Positions 32,419 through 43,200 of a DNA stretch of 64,000 bases are shown here, piece after piece. The notes under the pieces are model-generated. The model saw nothing but the letters and a program-made list of their open reading frames with translations. It was not told where the DNA came from and did not search any database. This stretch comes from Paludibacteraceae bacterium (GTDB lineage: Bacteria > Bacteroidota > Bacteroidia > Bacteroidales > Paludibacteraceae): positions 122,037-186,036 of the forward strand of contig JAFTZQ010000003.1 in the NCBI GenBank assembly GCA_017464475.1, written 5' to 3'. Position numbers and translations under genes: made by a program. Numbering within the stretch: position 1 is the stretch's first letter; each line of letters starts with the position of its first letter.

Positions 32419-32558
32419 TACCTACTTAAATGGCTCTCGCCCCGCTTCGGATTACAAAATAAAAAGTTAAAGTTTGTCATAATGTATTTTGCTTTTGTTA
32501 TTTTCTACATCATAAAAGATCATATTATATAAAATCAGTAAATAAATAACTAAACTAT

Positions 32559-35500
32559 ATGAACAGTTTACGCTTTCAAACCAAAACTCGATGGCTGGTA
32601 ACCGTCATTCTACTATTCGCCCTAAGCATCGGTAACGCATGGGGAGCGGACACCTCTGAAACATCCACTTTCACGAACAAGGATCTTTCTGTCGGGACTG
32701 GTGAGCCAGCATGGACAGGGACGACGGCAGATGAACTTGAAAGCAGTGGCAACGCTCGTGGTTTGCGATATTCTGCCACCAATGGGATAACCAGAACTTT
32801 CACTAGTACAGCGTTTAGAGGTAAAACAATTAAATCTGTTTCTGTAGTTGTCTCAAGAAATAAAAACTATGCGATTACGTTATCAGTAAAAGTTAATGGC
32901 GCCTCGGGAACAACATTAGGATCTGGTGATAGTGGATCTGCAAATGCTAACAATACCACACTTACTACCTCAAATAGTACAGGTGTTTCATGTAATGCTA
33001 CCACAGGCGATATTCAAATTACATTGAGTACTAATGGACCTTCTAGCAGTGCGGGCTCAATGTATGTAAAATCTATATCAGTTACTTATGCTGATGTCGC
33101 GCCAGCATACACCATTACTGCACAATCAAATAACAACTCATACGGAACGGTAAGTTTGACAGGAACAACCATTACAGCCACTCCGGCGGCAGGTTACCGC
33201 GTGATGGCGGGTACTGGTGGTTATACTGTTACTGTTGGAACGGCTACAGTTACCAATAATGGCGACAACACCTTTACAGTTACACCTTCATCTAATTGTA
33301 CAGTTCGTATTAACTTTGAATCCAAAGGATGTACGGAACATTATGGAACAAATGTTATAAGCGGTTCATCAGCAGATGATGACTATGGTCCTGTTTGTGC
33401 ATATAACAACTATAGTACTCGTCAAATACTTTACACAAGAACTGATTTGGGATTGGCGGCAGGCAAGAAAGGAACTATCAAATCCATATATTTTGAATAT
33501 GCCGGTGCGGCGGCAATGGCTGCACGAACCATAAAAATATACATGGCGAATACGGCTCTTACTGCTTTGTCCACAAGTGCATTTGTCCCTTATTCTTCCT
33601 TTAGTGAAGTGTATTCCGGGACATTCAGTTGCGCAAGTGCAGGGTGGTATGAGATAACTCTTGACACTCCTTTCGATTATAACGGATTTGGCAACCTGGT
33701 TGTGCTTATAGATGATAATACCGATTCATGGGAATCTTCAAAAAATTTCAAATACCATACAGCCAATACGACAACCGGAGCACAAATTTACTACAATAAC
33801 GATGGTTCCAATGAAAATCCAGCTACTACGGATTGGTCAACTTATACTGCCACCAATAATCGTCCGAATACCAAATTCTGTATTCAGGAAGCGGATATGG
33901 CGCCCGCTACGGTTACCCTCATGGATAACGGAGCAACGATAACAGAAGTTTCGGCAGGCGCAGGAGTTACTCTTCCTTCTCGTGCAGGATGTGCGGGATA
34001 TACTTTTGCAGGATGGACAAAGACTTGGGTAGCTCCACAATCATCGTGGACGACTACTGCGCCGACTATCATTCCGGCAGGCAGTTATACACCATCAGCA
34101 GACGAAAATCTCTATCCGGTTTATACAAAGACAGAAGGCGGAGATGTTGGTTTTGCTCGATATTCTCAAATTTCTCTTGGGGGAAGTATTACGTCAGGCA
34201 AATATCTTATCTCCACAGGAACATATACGATGTCCGGAAGTGGAAATTCAGGCACCTCTTTCAGTCCGGGAACAACAGAAAAAACAAATTATGAATATAC
34301 TGTCACAGTCTCGGGAGACTATTTTACTATTAAAGGTCCTGATGATAACTATGTTGGTGGCGCTAATAGTACATCATTAACATTTAGTAGTTCTATAAGC
34401 GATGACACATACAGATGGAAATATGTATCGACCGGCATTCAGAATAAAACAAATAACACACGTCACATAAAGGCGTTTAATACAACTGACTTCCGTCATT
34501 ACGCTTCTAGCAATGGTACGCTTACTTATTTATATAAAAGGATAGAAGAGAGTAGCTCTACCACCTCTTACATTTCCGTGCCTAATTGCTGCACTCCGCT
34601 TGGTCAAATAAATGGCTCGGTTTCTTGGAGCAATGGACAGGCGACGGTAAGTTGGGACAAGTTGAGTGGTGTGCGAGCATCAACACCTTATGCGGTGTCT
34701 GTTTCGCCAAGTGCAGGAGTAACGGTAAATTCGATTGACTTAACCGGAGCAAAAGCGACTTGTTCGGTAACAGGTTTGACAGCAGGAACAGCATATACCT
34801 TTACTATCAATGCTTACGGAGATGCTTCTCACTGCGACAAGAATCAAGCAATACCAAGTACTGCTCCGCAGATAACGGTTAAAAGTGCTCCGGTTGCATT
34901 AACCGGATCGGATTATGCTGAAGGCGTATTAGGTGGTGGTACGGTAAAGACTTTTACTGTCAGCGGCGTTGGTTTGACGGACGCTTTGACATTTACTGCG
35001 CCGACCAATTTCCAAGTCAGCACAGATAATGGTTCTACATGGAGCACAAGCGGAGGTTCGAAGACTCTTGCGGCAAGCGGAACATTAGCAGAGACCACTA
35101 TCAAAGCACGCCTTGTTGAGGGATTGTCAGTTGGTACCTACGGAGGAGCAACCACATATATTACTATTAGCGGCGGCGGTGCGGCAGCTGTTAACTCTTC
35201 TGTCTCTATCACCGGTACAGTTAGTTCGGCATGTTCAGTACCGACAATTGGAAATCCGACATTGACGAGTATCACGGGTACTACAATAACGGTTAGTTGT
35301 CCGACCATCAGCGGAGGCACAAACTGCGATGTAGATGAATACGGCTTCATATGGAAAGCCGGCAGTGCTCCGACGATGGCTTCATACGATGGTAAGAAAA
35401 AGACAGGTGAGAATAATCAATCTACCGCATATAACGATGGATTGAGTATTGATGTTGCTAATAACACAGGAACTACTTATTATATCAAAGCTTATGCGCA

Positions 35501-38500
35501 TAATAGCGCGGGTAATAACGTCAGTTCAACCGCATTGCAGGTAACGCCGCGGAGTGTTGCGTTTAACATGAATGGTCACGGAAGCCAAGTGGCAACACAG
35601 TATGTAAACAACGGAAGTAAGGCTTCTGAGCCATCAGCGCCATCCGCTTCTTATTATACATTTAACGGATGGAAACTGAGCGGCTCTGCATATAATTTCT
35701 CAACAGCTACAGTAACGAGCGACATTACACTTGATGCAGACTGGTCGGTGATTCCTGTTACGGCATTGACGCTGAATTATAGCACACTGAAGAGATATGT
35801 GGGAGAGAGCGATGTGACGCTGAGTGTGTCAAGCGTAACACCCAATACGGCTAATCCTGCGGTTACTTGGACATCGAGTGATGCGACTGTCGCCAGTGTA
35901 GATGGCGGTGTTGTTTCGTTCCTCAAAGCCGGAACAGCAACTATTACAGCCACCTCAACGATTTCCGGCGGTGTAACCGCGACTTGCTCTGTTGAGGTTC
36001 GTTCGATAAGCAGTCCTACGATGCAAGATGAGACAGGAGCTGCTATTTCAACAGGCGTCAACAAACCATCTGTCACTTGGACATTGGGTACGCGCACGTT
36101 AACCGCTAACGAGGAAACGTCTAACTACAAGTTTAAACGTTGGGTTGTGACGAATGCTACTCCTGCCAGCACAACTAATCTGAGCACAACGTTGGGCGAC
36201 CCGACGGGTAATGTGACGGTTGTGGCAGAGTTCTACAAGCCGAGAACGGTAACTAAAGGTACCGGCACAGGAACGGGTACGTTTACTATCTCTGCGAGTG
36301 AGGTTAAGTATAATAGCTCCGTGACGGTGACTTGTGCTCCGGATGCTTCACATAAAAATCCATGGACGATTACTATTACTCCGGCGGATGGTGCTACTGT
36401 GGCATCAAGCACTGGTTCTTCAGGAAGTATTACCGTGAGCAATATTACGAAGAATATTACAATTGATTTGGAATATACAGATAAAGGCTGTACAGATCAC
36501 GGAGCTTCTAGTATAACAACTGGTACGGACCATAACAACTATCAAGCTCCTATTAACAACAACTGGAAATACGGCGTGCGTCAGATTCTATACACGAAAG
36601 AGGATTTAAGTTTAACCACTGGCAAAAAAGGAACCATCAAATCAATCTCCTTCAAATATAATTATAGTTCAGCAATGACGAAGAAAGATAATGTAAAGAT
36701 TTATATGGCAAATACGACATTATCTTCATTATCTAACACTGCCGGTAATTATGTCCCATTCTCTGAGTTCACAGAAGTGTATTCTGGTTCATTGAACTGC
36801 TCGACTGGTTGGAATGAGTTCATCTTAACTACGCCATTTGTTTACTACAGCAACAAGAATCTTGTCGTATTGATAGATGATAATTCAGGTGATTACGATG
36901 GCAGTTCTTATGATTTCTATGTTCACTCAGCAAGTGGGAAACAACTATATAATACTAATGATGGTAGTCATCTTGATCCTGCTTCGGCTGCGACATGGAC
37001 GGGTGGTACGGCTGCTGATTATCGTCCGCATACAGATTTCTGCCTTCAGGAAGGTGATATGTCCCAATACACAGTGACTTGGCATGTGGGTGAGAGTACG
37101 AGTACGACAAGCAATGTGTATGAGGGAACTACCTTCTCTTCGCTGTCTGGTTCGCAGCCGGCTCACGCAGATAATGCACTTGCAGCTTGTGGCTCGACGA
37201 AGTTTATCGGATGGGTAAAAGCTGCAGGAGCATATACGGACGATGGTAAAACAGCTACTTGGTATGATACGCATAAATATTCACCTTCAGACCAAATAAA
37301 CGACGATGTAGATATCTATGCAATGTATGCGGAAGGGGATGTGACGGATAATGTCTACGCCATGCATAATGGTACAAGTCTAAATTCCAATTGGGAAGCT
37401 AATACTCGCGGACAAAAAGCGACGAAATTAACAGCCAACACGTGGCAAATGTATGGCTATTCTAATGTAAGCAATCCAGATGGCACTTTAACAACAACAG
37501 GAACCTATACAAATATCAGCAGCATAGTTGTAGAAGCTGCAACTGGAGATAACACAACTACTCTAAAATTATACTATAGTGCCGATAAGAGCAGTTGGAC
37601 GGAAGCAAGTTCATATAGTATATCAAAGAATAAAGACTCATTTAGCGATTATGAATTAGATGTCTCTGATGTACCAAGTACAGCCGTATATATAAGACTT
37701 GATAATGGCACAAGTTCTTTGTATGTCAAGACAGTTACTATTTCTACAGGACTGTACTCCAACTATCGCACGGGATGTACGGTAAGTTGCGGGGCACCGG
37801 TATTGAGTTCAGTGACCGGTATATCGGCTAATGGTGCGACTATCGGTTGGACGGATGATGGCAAGGCGGGAACGCTGGATCATTACGAGTATGCTGTTTG
37901 GGTGGACGGCGAAGACGAACCGACAAGCGGTTTTGTGAATAATGGTACTACCAAGAACAAAGCACTGACCGGTTTGCTTTCCAATACGGACTACAACTAC
38001 AAAGTACGCCGCGTATGTACGGGCGATGATAACAGCCGCTGGTCATCAGGTTCCTTCACCACCGGAAATGTATCGCTGACCTTCAGCGTGCCTACGGGCG
38101 CGAGTGCAGTAGCCGGTCAGAACTCTAATGTAGCATTGCCTACAGCAGAGGTTCCGACGGACTGCGGCGACTGCTGGGCATTTGCGGGCTGGACGACTGC
38201 GGAATATGCAGAGAGCAGTTCTGCTCCTGCTAAATTGTTTGCCGCAGGCGACATAGTACACCTTGCTTCGGCAGATGGTAGTACTATGTATGCGGTATAT
38301 AAGAAAGATTTGTTTGAGTTAGTTGAAGCAACAACCGGATTAGTAAATAACAATTACTACGTTTTGACTACAACTGATAGTGGAAAGGAGTATGCCATGT
38401 CCAATGTTCTTTCTACAACCTACGCAACGTCCGTAGAAGTAACAGATAAAGCAATAGAAAGAGGCAGTGTTTATTATATCGCTAACCCGTCCGAAGATCT

Positions 38501-40217
38501 GATATGGAAATTCACCGGTAGTGCTTCCAGCGGAAGATTATACAACGAGATGGCGGCTAAATACTTAGACTTATCCGGCGATGCGATATTAAAAGATGCC
38601 ACTACGGATAATCTGGTATTTACATTACCTGATCCAGAAAACGATTCTTCATTTGATATTGCATCTGAATCAGAAACATCCAATTATCTGTATATATTTT
38701 CCTCTTATTCCTCTCATCATTGGGGTATCGACGGATCTCATTCTATCGGTACTGATGTCAGTGCATATATGTACCAGCGCATAGAGTGTACTTATGCGAC
38801 TTCACCCAATTGTCCGAAATATACGGTGACATGGGATATTAACAATGGTGCGACAACGAGTACAACAGACGTAACCAAGTGCGAAGGCTATTTATCAGCA
38901 TTACCAAGCGCACCGGCAGACAACACCTTATCCGGTTGCCAGACGAACGGTAAGTTCATGGGATGGAGTGCAAGCAAAGTAATGCCGGCGCAAGATATAG
39001 CCCCTGCCGACATATTCAGCGAAGTAGAGGATGCTCCGGAGATAACGGAGAATGTCACTTTCTATGCCGTCTTTGCCAACGGCGTAGCCGGAGCCGAAAC
39101 ACCTGTAAACACGACCTATACATTCAATAGCAAATCATGGGGCGACGCAACAAACAGTTGGAGTTCTGACGATGCTGGTGATGGTCTGACTGACGGAAGA
39201 GGTATACAAATTGCTTCGGATGGCGCATTTAGCGGTGCTGCTAATGGTTCTGCAGCAGCAACAACTAAGAACAATTATACCAGTGTCACGAAAGTCATTG
39301 TCACCTATTCAACAAACAAGAGTGCGGGAGCAGGAACTATTGCCATTAAGGTTAATAATGTTGCTTACACAGGAAACGCGAGTGTTACCTCTACAGGAGG
39401 CACAAGCGACAGAACCATTGAATATACTCCTACAACAGCACAAACGGGTAAAGTGAATATATCTGTAAGTTGTACGACTAATAGTATCTTTATCAAGTCT
39501 GTACAAATCTATTACACCGGTGCAGGAACCGTTTATGAGCAATATCGCACGGCATGCTGCAATGACCCGGGATTCTCATTTACGGACGAGAACGATGCTC
39601 CTGTGACGGAATATGTGATTGTACGTGAGGATCTGGCGAGCGCAAGCGATGCCGTAGAGATTGATTGCAACTATACGAGTAGCAACTCTACGGGTGCTAT
39701 AACCTGGTATTCTACCCGCCGCGCGGCTAAGACATTCCCAAGTACCGGTGCATATACATGGACAACACCGACCGCGCAACCGACCAATTTAAATATCGAC
39801 TTGGCAAACAAGAAGATTGCAGCGAAAGAGACCGGCGTTTGGACCATTATCATCAGTCAGGCAGACGGCGGTACGACCTACTGCCCTGTGGATGCGGTGG
39901 TAACCGTCCGCGTGAAGACCGTAGATAAGTTCGTAGATGCAGTGAACGGCAACTTCGGAGGCGATGCGCAACGGCGCGAAGATACGGGCGAGGGTATCAC
40001 GCTGCCGACAGAAGCAGAGTTCAGTATTGATGATGGATGTAGCACCGAGCGCCGTTTGCTCGGATGGGTGAAAGAGAGCGACCTGAGCGGCTACACATCC
40101 GGATATATAGACAGCTGGAAGACGGACGACCCTGCTACCAACAAAGTGATCGCTCCGGGCACCAAAGTGCAAGCAACAGGAATCACATGGTACGCCGTAT
40201 GGGGTACTGAGAAATAG
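32559..40217 (+). CDS. Giant secreted multidomain adhesin-like protein, first gene of operon R
   Basis: A 2552-aa protein. Signal peptide MNSLRFQTKTRWLVTVILLF ... ends SIGNAWGAD. Two copies of a ~195-aa domain lie at about residues 255-447 and 1308-1502 (KKGTIKSI, IKIYMANT or VKIYMANT, NLVVLIDDN), probably jelly-roll modules. Between are CCTPLGQINGSVSWSNGQ with FN3-like repeats (~675-1000), a Flg_new repeat (YYTFNGWKLSGS, ~1025) and a BIG2 domain (~1065-1148). FN3 follows at ~1743-1835 and cysteine linkers YRTGC and YRTACC recur. It ends WYAVWGTEK without a sorting tail. Likely a surface or released adhesin; partner of the 1919-aa protein 60 bases downstream. Confidence 0.8.
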   Translation: MNSLRFQTKTRWLVTVILLFALSIGNAWGADTSETSTFTNKDLSVGTGEPAWTGTTADELESSGNARGLRYSATNGITRTFTSTAFRGKTIKSVSVVVSRNKNYAITLSVKVNGASGTTLGSGDSGSANANNTTLTTSNSTGVSCNATTGDIQITLSTNGPSSSAGSMYVKSISVTYADVAPAYTITAQSNNNSYGTVSLTGTTITATPAAGYRVMAGTGGYTVTVGTATVTNNGDNTFTVTPSSNCTVRINFESKGCTEHYGTNVISGSSADDDYGPVCAYNNYSTRQILYTRTDLGLAAGKKGTIKSIYFEYAGAAAMAARTIKIYMANTALTALSTSAFVPYSSFSEVYSGTFSCASAGWYEITLDTPFDYNGFGNLVVLIDDNTDSWESSKNFKYHTANTTTGAQIYYNNDGSNENPATTDWSTYTATNNRPNTKFCIQEADMAPATVTLMDNGATITEVSAGAGVTLPSRAGCAGYTFAGWTKTWVAPQSSWTTTAPTIIPAGSYTPSADENLYPVYTKTEGGDVGFARYSQISLGGSITSGKYLISTGTYTMSGSGNSGTSFSPGTTEKTNYEYTVTVSGDYFTIKGPDDNYVGGANSTSLTFSSSISDDTYRWKYVSTGIQNKTNNTRHIKAFNTTDFRHYASSNGTLTYLYKRIEESSSTTSYISVPNCCTPLGQINGSVSWSNGQATVSWDKLSGVRASTPYAVSVSPSAGVTVNSIDLTGAKATCSVTGLTAGTAYTFTINAYGDASHCDKNQAIPSTAPQITVKSAPVALTGSDYAEGVLGGGTVKTFTVSGVGLTDALTFTAPTNFQVSTDNGSTWSTSGGSKTLAASGTLAETTIKARLVEGLSVGTYGGATTYITISGGGAAAVNSSVSITGTVSSACSVPTIGNPTLTSITGTTITVSCPTISGGTNCDVDEYGFIWKAGSAPTMASYDGKKKTGENNQSTAYNDGLSIDVANNTGTTYYIKAYAHNSAGNNVSSTALQVTPRSVAFNMNGHGSQVATQYVNNGSKASEPSAPSASYYTFNGWKLSGSAYNFSTATVTSDITLDADWSVIPVTALTLNYSTLKRYVGESDVTLSVSSVTPNTANPAVTWTSSDATVASVDGGVVSFLKAGTATITATSTISGGVTATCSVEVRSISSPTMQDETGAAISTGVNKPSVTWTLGTRTLTANEETSNYKFKRWVVTNATPASTTNLSTTLGDPTGNVTVVAEFYKPRTVTKGTGTGTGTFTISASEVKYNSSVTVTCAPDASHKNPWTITITPADGATVASSTGSSGSITVSNITKNITIDLEYTDKGCTDHGASSITTGTDHNNYQAPINNNWKYGVRQILYTKEDLSLTTGKKGTIKSISFKYNYSSAMTKKDNVKIYMANTTLSSLSNTAGNYVPFSEFTEVYSGSLNCSTGWNEFILTTPFVYYSNKNLVVLIDDNSGDYDGSSYDFYVHSASGKQLYNTNDGSHLDPASAATWTGGTAADYRPHTDFCLQEGDMSQYTVTWHVGESTSTTSNVYEGTTFSSLSGSQPAHADNALAACGSTKFIGWVKAAGAYTDDGKTATWYDTHKYSPSDQINDDVDIYAMYAEGDVTDNVYAMHNGTSLNSNWEANTRGQKATKLTANTWQMYGYSNVSNPDGTLTTTGTYTNISSIVVEAATGDNTTTLKLYYSADKSSWTEASSYSISKNKDSFSDYELDVSDVPSTAVYIRLDNGTSSLYVKTVTISTGLYSNYRTGCTVSCGAPVLSSVTGISANGATIGWTDDGKAGTLDHYEYAVWVDGEDEPTSGFVNNGTTKNKALTGLLSNTDYNYKVRRVCTGDDNSRWSSGSFTTGNVSLTFSVPTGASAVAGQNSNVALPTAEVPTDCGDCWAFAGWTTAEYAESSSAPAKLFAAGDIVHLASADGSTMYAVYKKDLFELVEATTGLVNNNYYVLTTTDSGKEYAMSNVLSTTYATSVEVTDKAIERGSVYYIANPSEDLIWKFTGSASSGRLYNEMAAKYLDLSGDAILKDATTDNLVFTLPDPENDSSFDIASESETSNYLYIFSSYSSHHWGIDGSHSIGTDVSAYMYQRIECTYATSPNCPKYTVTWDINNGATTSTTDVTKCEGYLSALPSAPADNTLSGCQTNGKFMGWSASKVMPAQDIAPADIFSEVEDAPEITENVTFYAVFANGVAGAETPVNTTYTFNSKSWGDATNSWSSDDAGDGLTDGRGIQIASDGAFSGAANGSAAATTKNNYTSVTKVIVTYSTNKSAGAGTIAIKVNNVAYTGNASVTSTGGTSDRTIEYTPTTAQTGKVNISVSCTTNSIFIKSVQIYYTGAGTVYEQYRTACCNDPGFSFTDENDAPVTEYVIVREDLASASDAVEIDCNYTSSNSTGAITWYSTRRAAKTFPSTGAYTWTTPTAQPTNLNIDLANKKIAAKETGVWTIIISQADGGTTYCPVDAVVTVRVKTVDKFVDAVNGNFGGDAQRREDTGEGITLPTEAEFSIDDGCSTERRLLGWVKESDLSGYTSGYIDSWKTDDPATNKVIAPGTKVQATGITWYAVWGTEK

Positions 40218-40277
40218 TGCGCAAGCGCAATTTTATAATTGATAATTTAGGATTGCAAAATTAGAAAACTAACGATT

Positions 40278-43200
40278 ATGAAAAACTTAGTTAATTCGAT
40301 TATGAAACAGTATATCAAATATCTTTGCGCAGTACTATTAACAATAGGGACGAGCGCGCACGCGTGGGGAAGCAGCGTTACTTTTACGGCAGGAACAAAC
40401 ACGGGCTCTACGTCTGTTACCGTTTCTCCGATCACCATGTCAGTCACAGGCAGCACCCCCGGTGACTTGTCTGGCAATCCGTACAAAGTATATTCCAGCA
40501 AAACCCTAACATTCAGCATTCCTGCTGCTTCAGGAAACATCACAAAGATTGTGATTACTTGCACCGGTACCAATAATAATGACTATGGTCCCAAGAAGTT
40601 ATCCGGATCGGGCTATACAGGAAGTACAAGTTACACCGGAACATGGACGGGAAGTGCAACAAGTGTCAGCCTTTCTGCCAGTGCTCAAGTAAAGTTCACA
40701 AGAGTAGAGATTACTTATGTGGGTAACACATGTAAATATATGTATTACGACGGTAGCACATATAAAGTATGGAAAGAACTCCCGATAAATCAAGTAGTTC
40801 CTGAACCTCCAGCCATCTCCGGTTATATAAGTGCCGTGGTAGGAGACGGCAGAGGTGGTCCGGCTTGGTGTACAAAACCGGTACCAAGTTCTCCTTGTAT
40901 GAGCTACATTAACAATAGTTCGGGAGAGTACAAAGGCTGCTGGCGATTTGTTGATAACAGAGGTGGAGCAGATCCTGATGACGACAACTATCCAAGTGGA
41001 GTAGATGTTCTATATCCTGTATATCAAGATGAAGATACATATTGCTATGCTACAGGTGTTCGCTATGTAGAGTGCGAGTCTCCATTCGGCACCCTTTCTG
41101 CGGCTGGCGGAACGACCGTCACATGGAGCGGCAGTAATATCTCCAAAACTATCAGCCTAACCGGCCAGAAAGGAAGCGGAGCCGTCACATGGAGTACCGA
41201 TGCGGCATCTTCTGTTGCTACCATCAATAGCAGCGGTGTATTGACCATCAAAGGAACCGGCGGCTATGCTTCTACAGTGATTCGGGTGACATGTCACATA
41301 GCAGAGTACGGCGACTATTGCGCAGAAAGCAAATATATTGACATCACCGTCAATGCACAAACTTATACTGTAACCTACCACCTGACCGGCGTTACCAAAA
41401 CAAGCGGCCCCACTACGGTGAATTGCAATCAATATGATTTAGAGGTGTATTTCAGTGTCAACGACGGTTATACTAGTGACGGTATCGAAGGACGTGTATG
41501 TTTTGACAATGGCGGAGAATGGTGCTATAGCACCAATGATGATACCAACATCGAATTCGGCACAAGCACAAGGCTAGACTATGTAAATGACGGCAACTTT
41601 GATAGAAATATTGATGTCTATATTACCGCCCAAGAGGATGAGTGTACCGATCCATGGATGGGTTTCGCAGACGGTAGCAACCGCGTGGTAAGTTATGGCG
41701 ATGCCGGATGGACAGATGTCGCTTCCGTAAAGGTTACAGAAGGAGGAGCATCTACCACTCAAGACATCACTTATACTTCGACCAGCTCGGCGGTCAGCGT
41801 TAGTTCGGAAGGTGTAGTAACCATCAATGGCATCGGCACGGCTACAATCAGTGCTACAGCAGCCGCCAAGACAGTAGGCGACGTAAAATACTGCGAGAAG
41901 ACCGTATCCTATACCGTGACGGTAAATTGCGTTGCTCCAACAGTAGTTGCCGGAGCTATGGCTATTACCAGCATAACCCCCACATCAGCTACATTCAGCG
42001 GAGGACAAATAACAAGTTATGGAGGTTCATCTTCTACCGTCTACTACGGATACGTATATAGCACAAGTACTAATCCTACATACGGGAGCGCGACAAGTGC
42101 TACTAATGCTAACTGGTACAACAAAGCCTTGAATAAAGATTTCGGTAATGTCTATCCTTCCGGATTAGCTCCAGGAACCACCTATTATGTCCGTGCCTAC
42201 GCTCACAACGATTGCGGCACCGGCTATTCGCCCCAGATGAGTTTTACCACTCCCAACCGATATTTCATTACATACGATAATAATGGCGGTACGGGTTCTA
42301 TCTCCGACCAAGAGAAAGTGGAGAATGAAGACGAGGTATTGGCAAACGGAAGTGCTTTCAGTAAAGATGGTTTTAACTTACAGAAATGGAATACGGCAGA
42401 TGACGGCAACGGAACCGATTATGCTTTAGGAGCCACATATACAGCAAATGCCAATTTGGATCTGTTTGCTATCTGGACTCCAAAGACCTACACCATCACG
42501 CTGAATAACGAGAGTGCCACCAATGCCGGAACGGCGAGCGTGACGGTGACGTATGATGCTAACACCAATCTGACGAGCGCTATCACCAAACCGGAGAAGA
42601 CCGGTTATGAGTTCGGCGGTTATTATACCGCGCGAAACGGCGGTGGCACACAGCTCATCGGCACGGACGGCAACTGGATTGCCGAGGCAGGCGGAGATGC
42701 AACTTATATGGACGACAGCAAGAACTGGAAATACCCGGATGATTTGAATATCTACGCTAAATGGACAGCTATCGAGATTGAGTTGGAGTTGTCCGCAAAC
42801 GGCGGAGAGAGCGACGGCTCGGCTACGGTTATATATGATGCTACCGGACTGAAAGCCGGTTCGCTGACACATGCCGAATACGAAGGGCACACGCTGGTAG
42901 GTTATTATAATGATGACAACCATACCCTGAAAGTGCTCAGCAGCGACGGTTCGTTTGCCACTTCGTCTGTCAGCGGTTATATCACCGATGGCAAATGGAG
43001 CTGCACCACCACGCCCACTACGCTCTACGCATGGTGGGCAACGGAAGTGCGTACTGTGACATTCGATTTGCAAGGCAAAGGCGATAATTTCGTTCGCGAA
43101 GTGGAATATAACACCAAGGTAAGCCAACCCGCCGATCCGACACATATTGATTATAACTTCGTCAAATGGGTAACGGAACCCGATGGAGATACCGAGTTTG

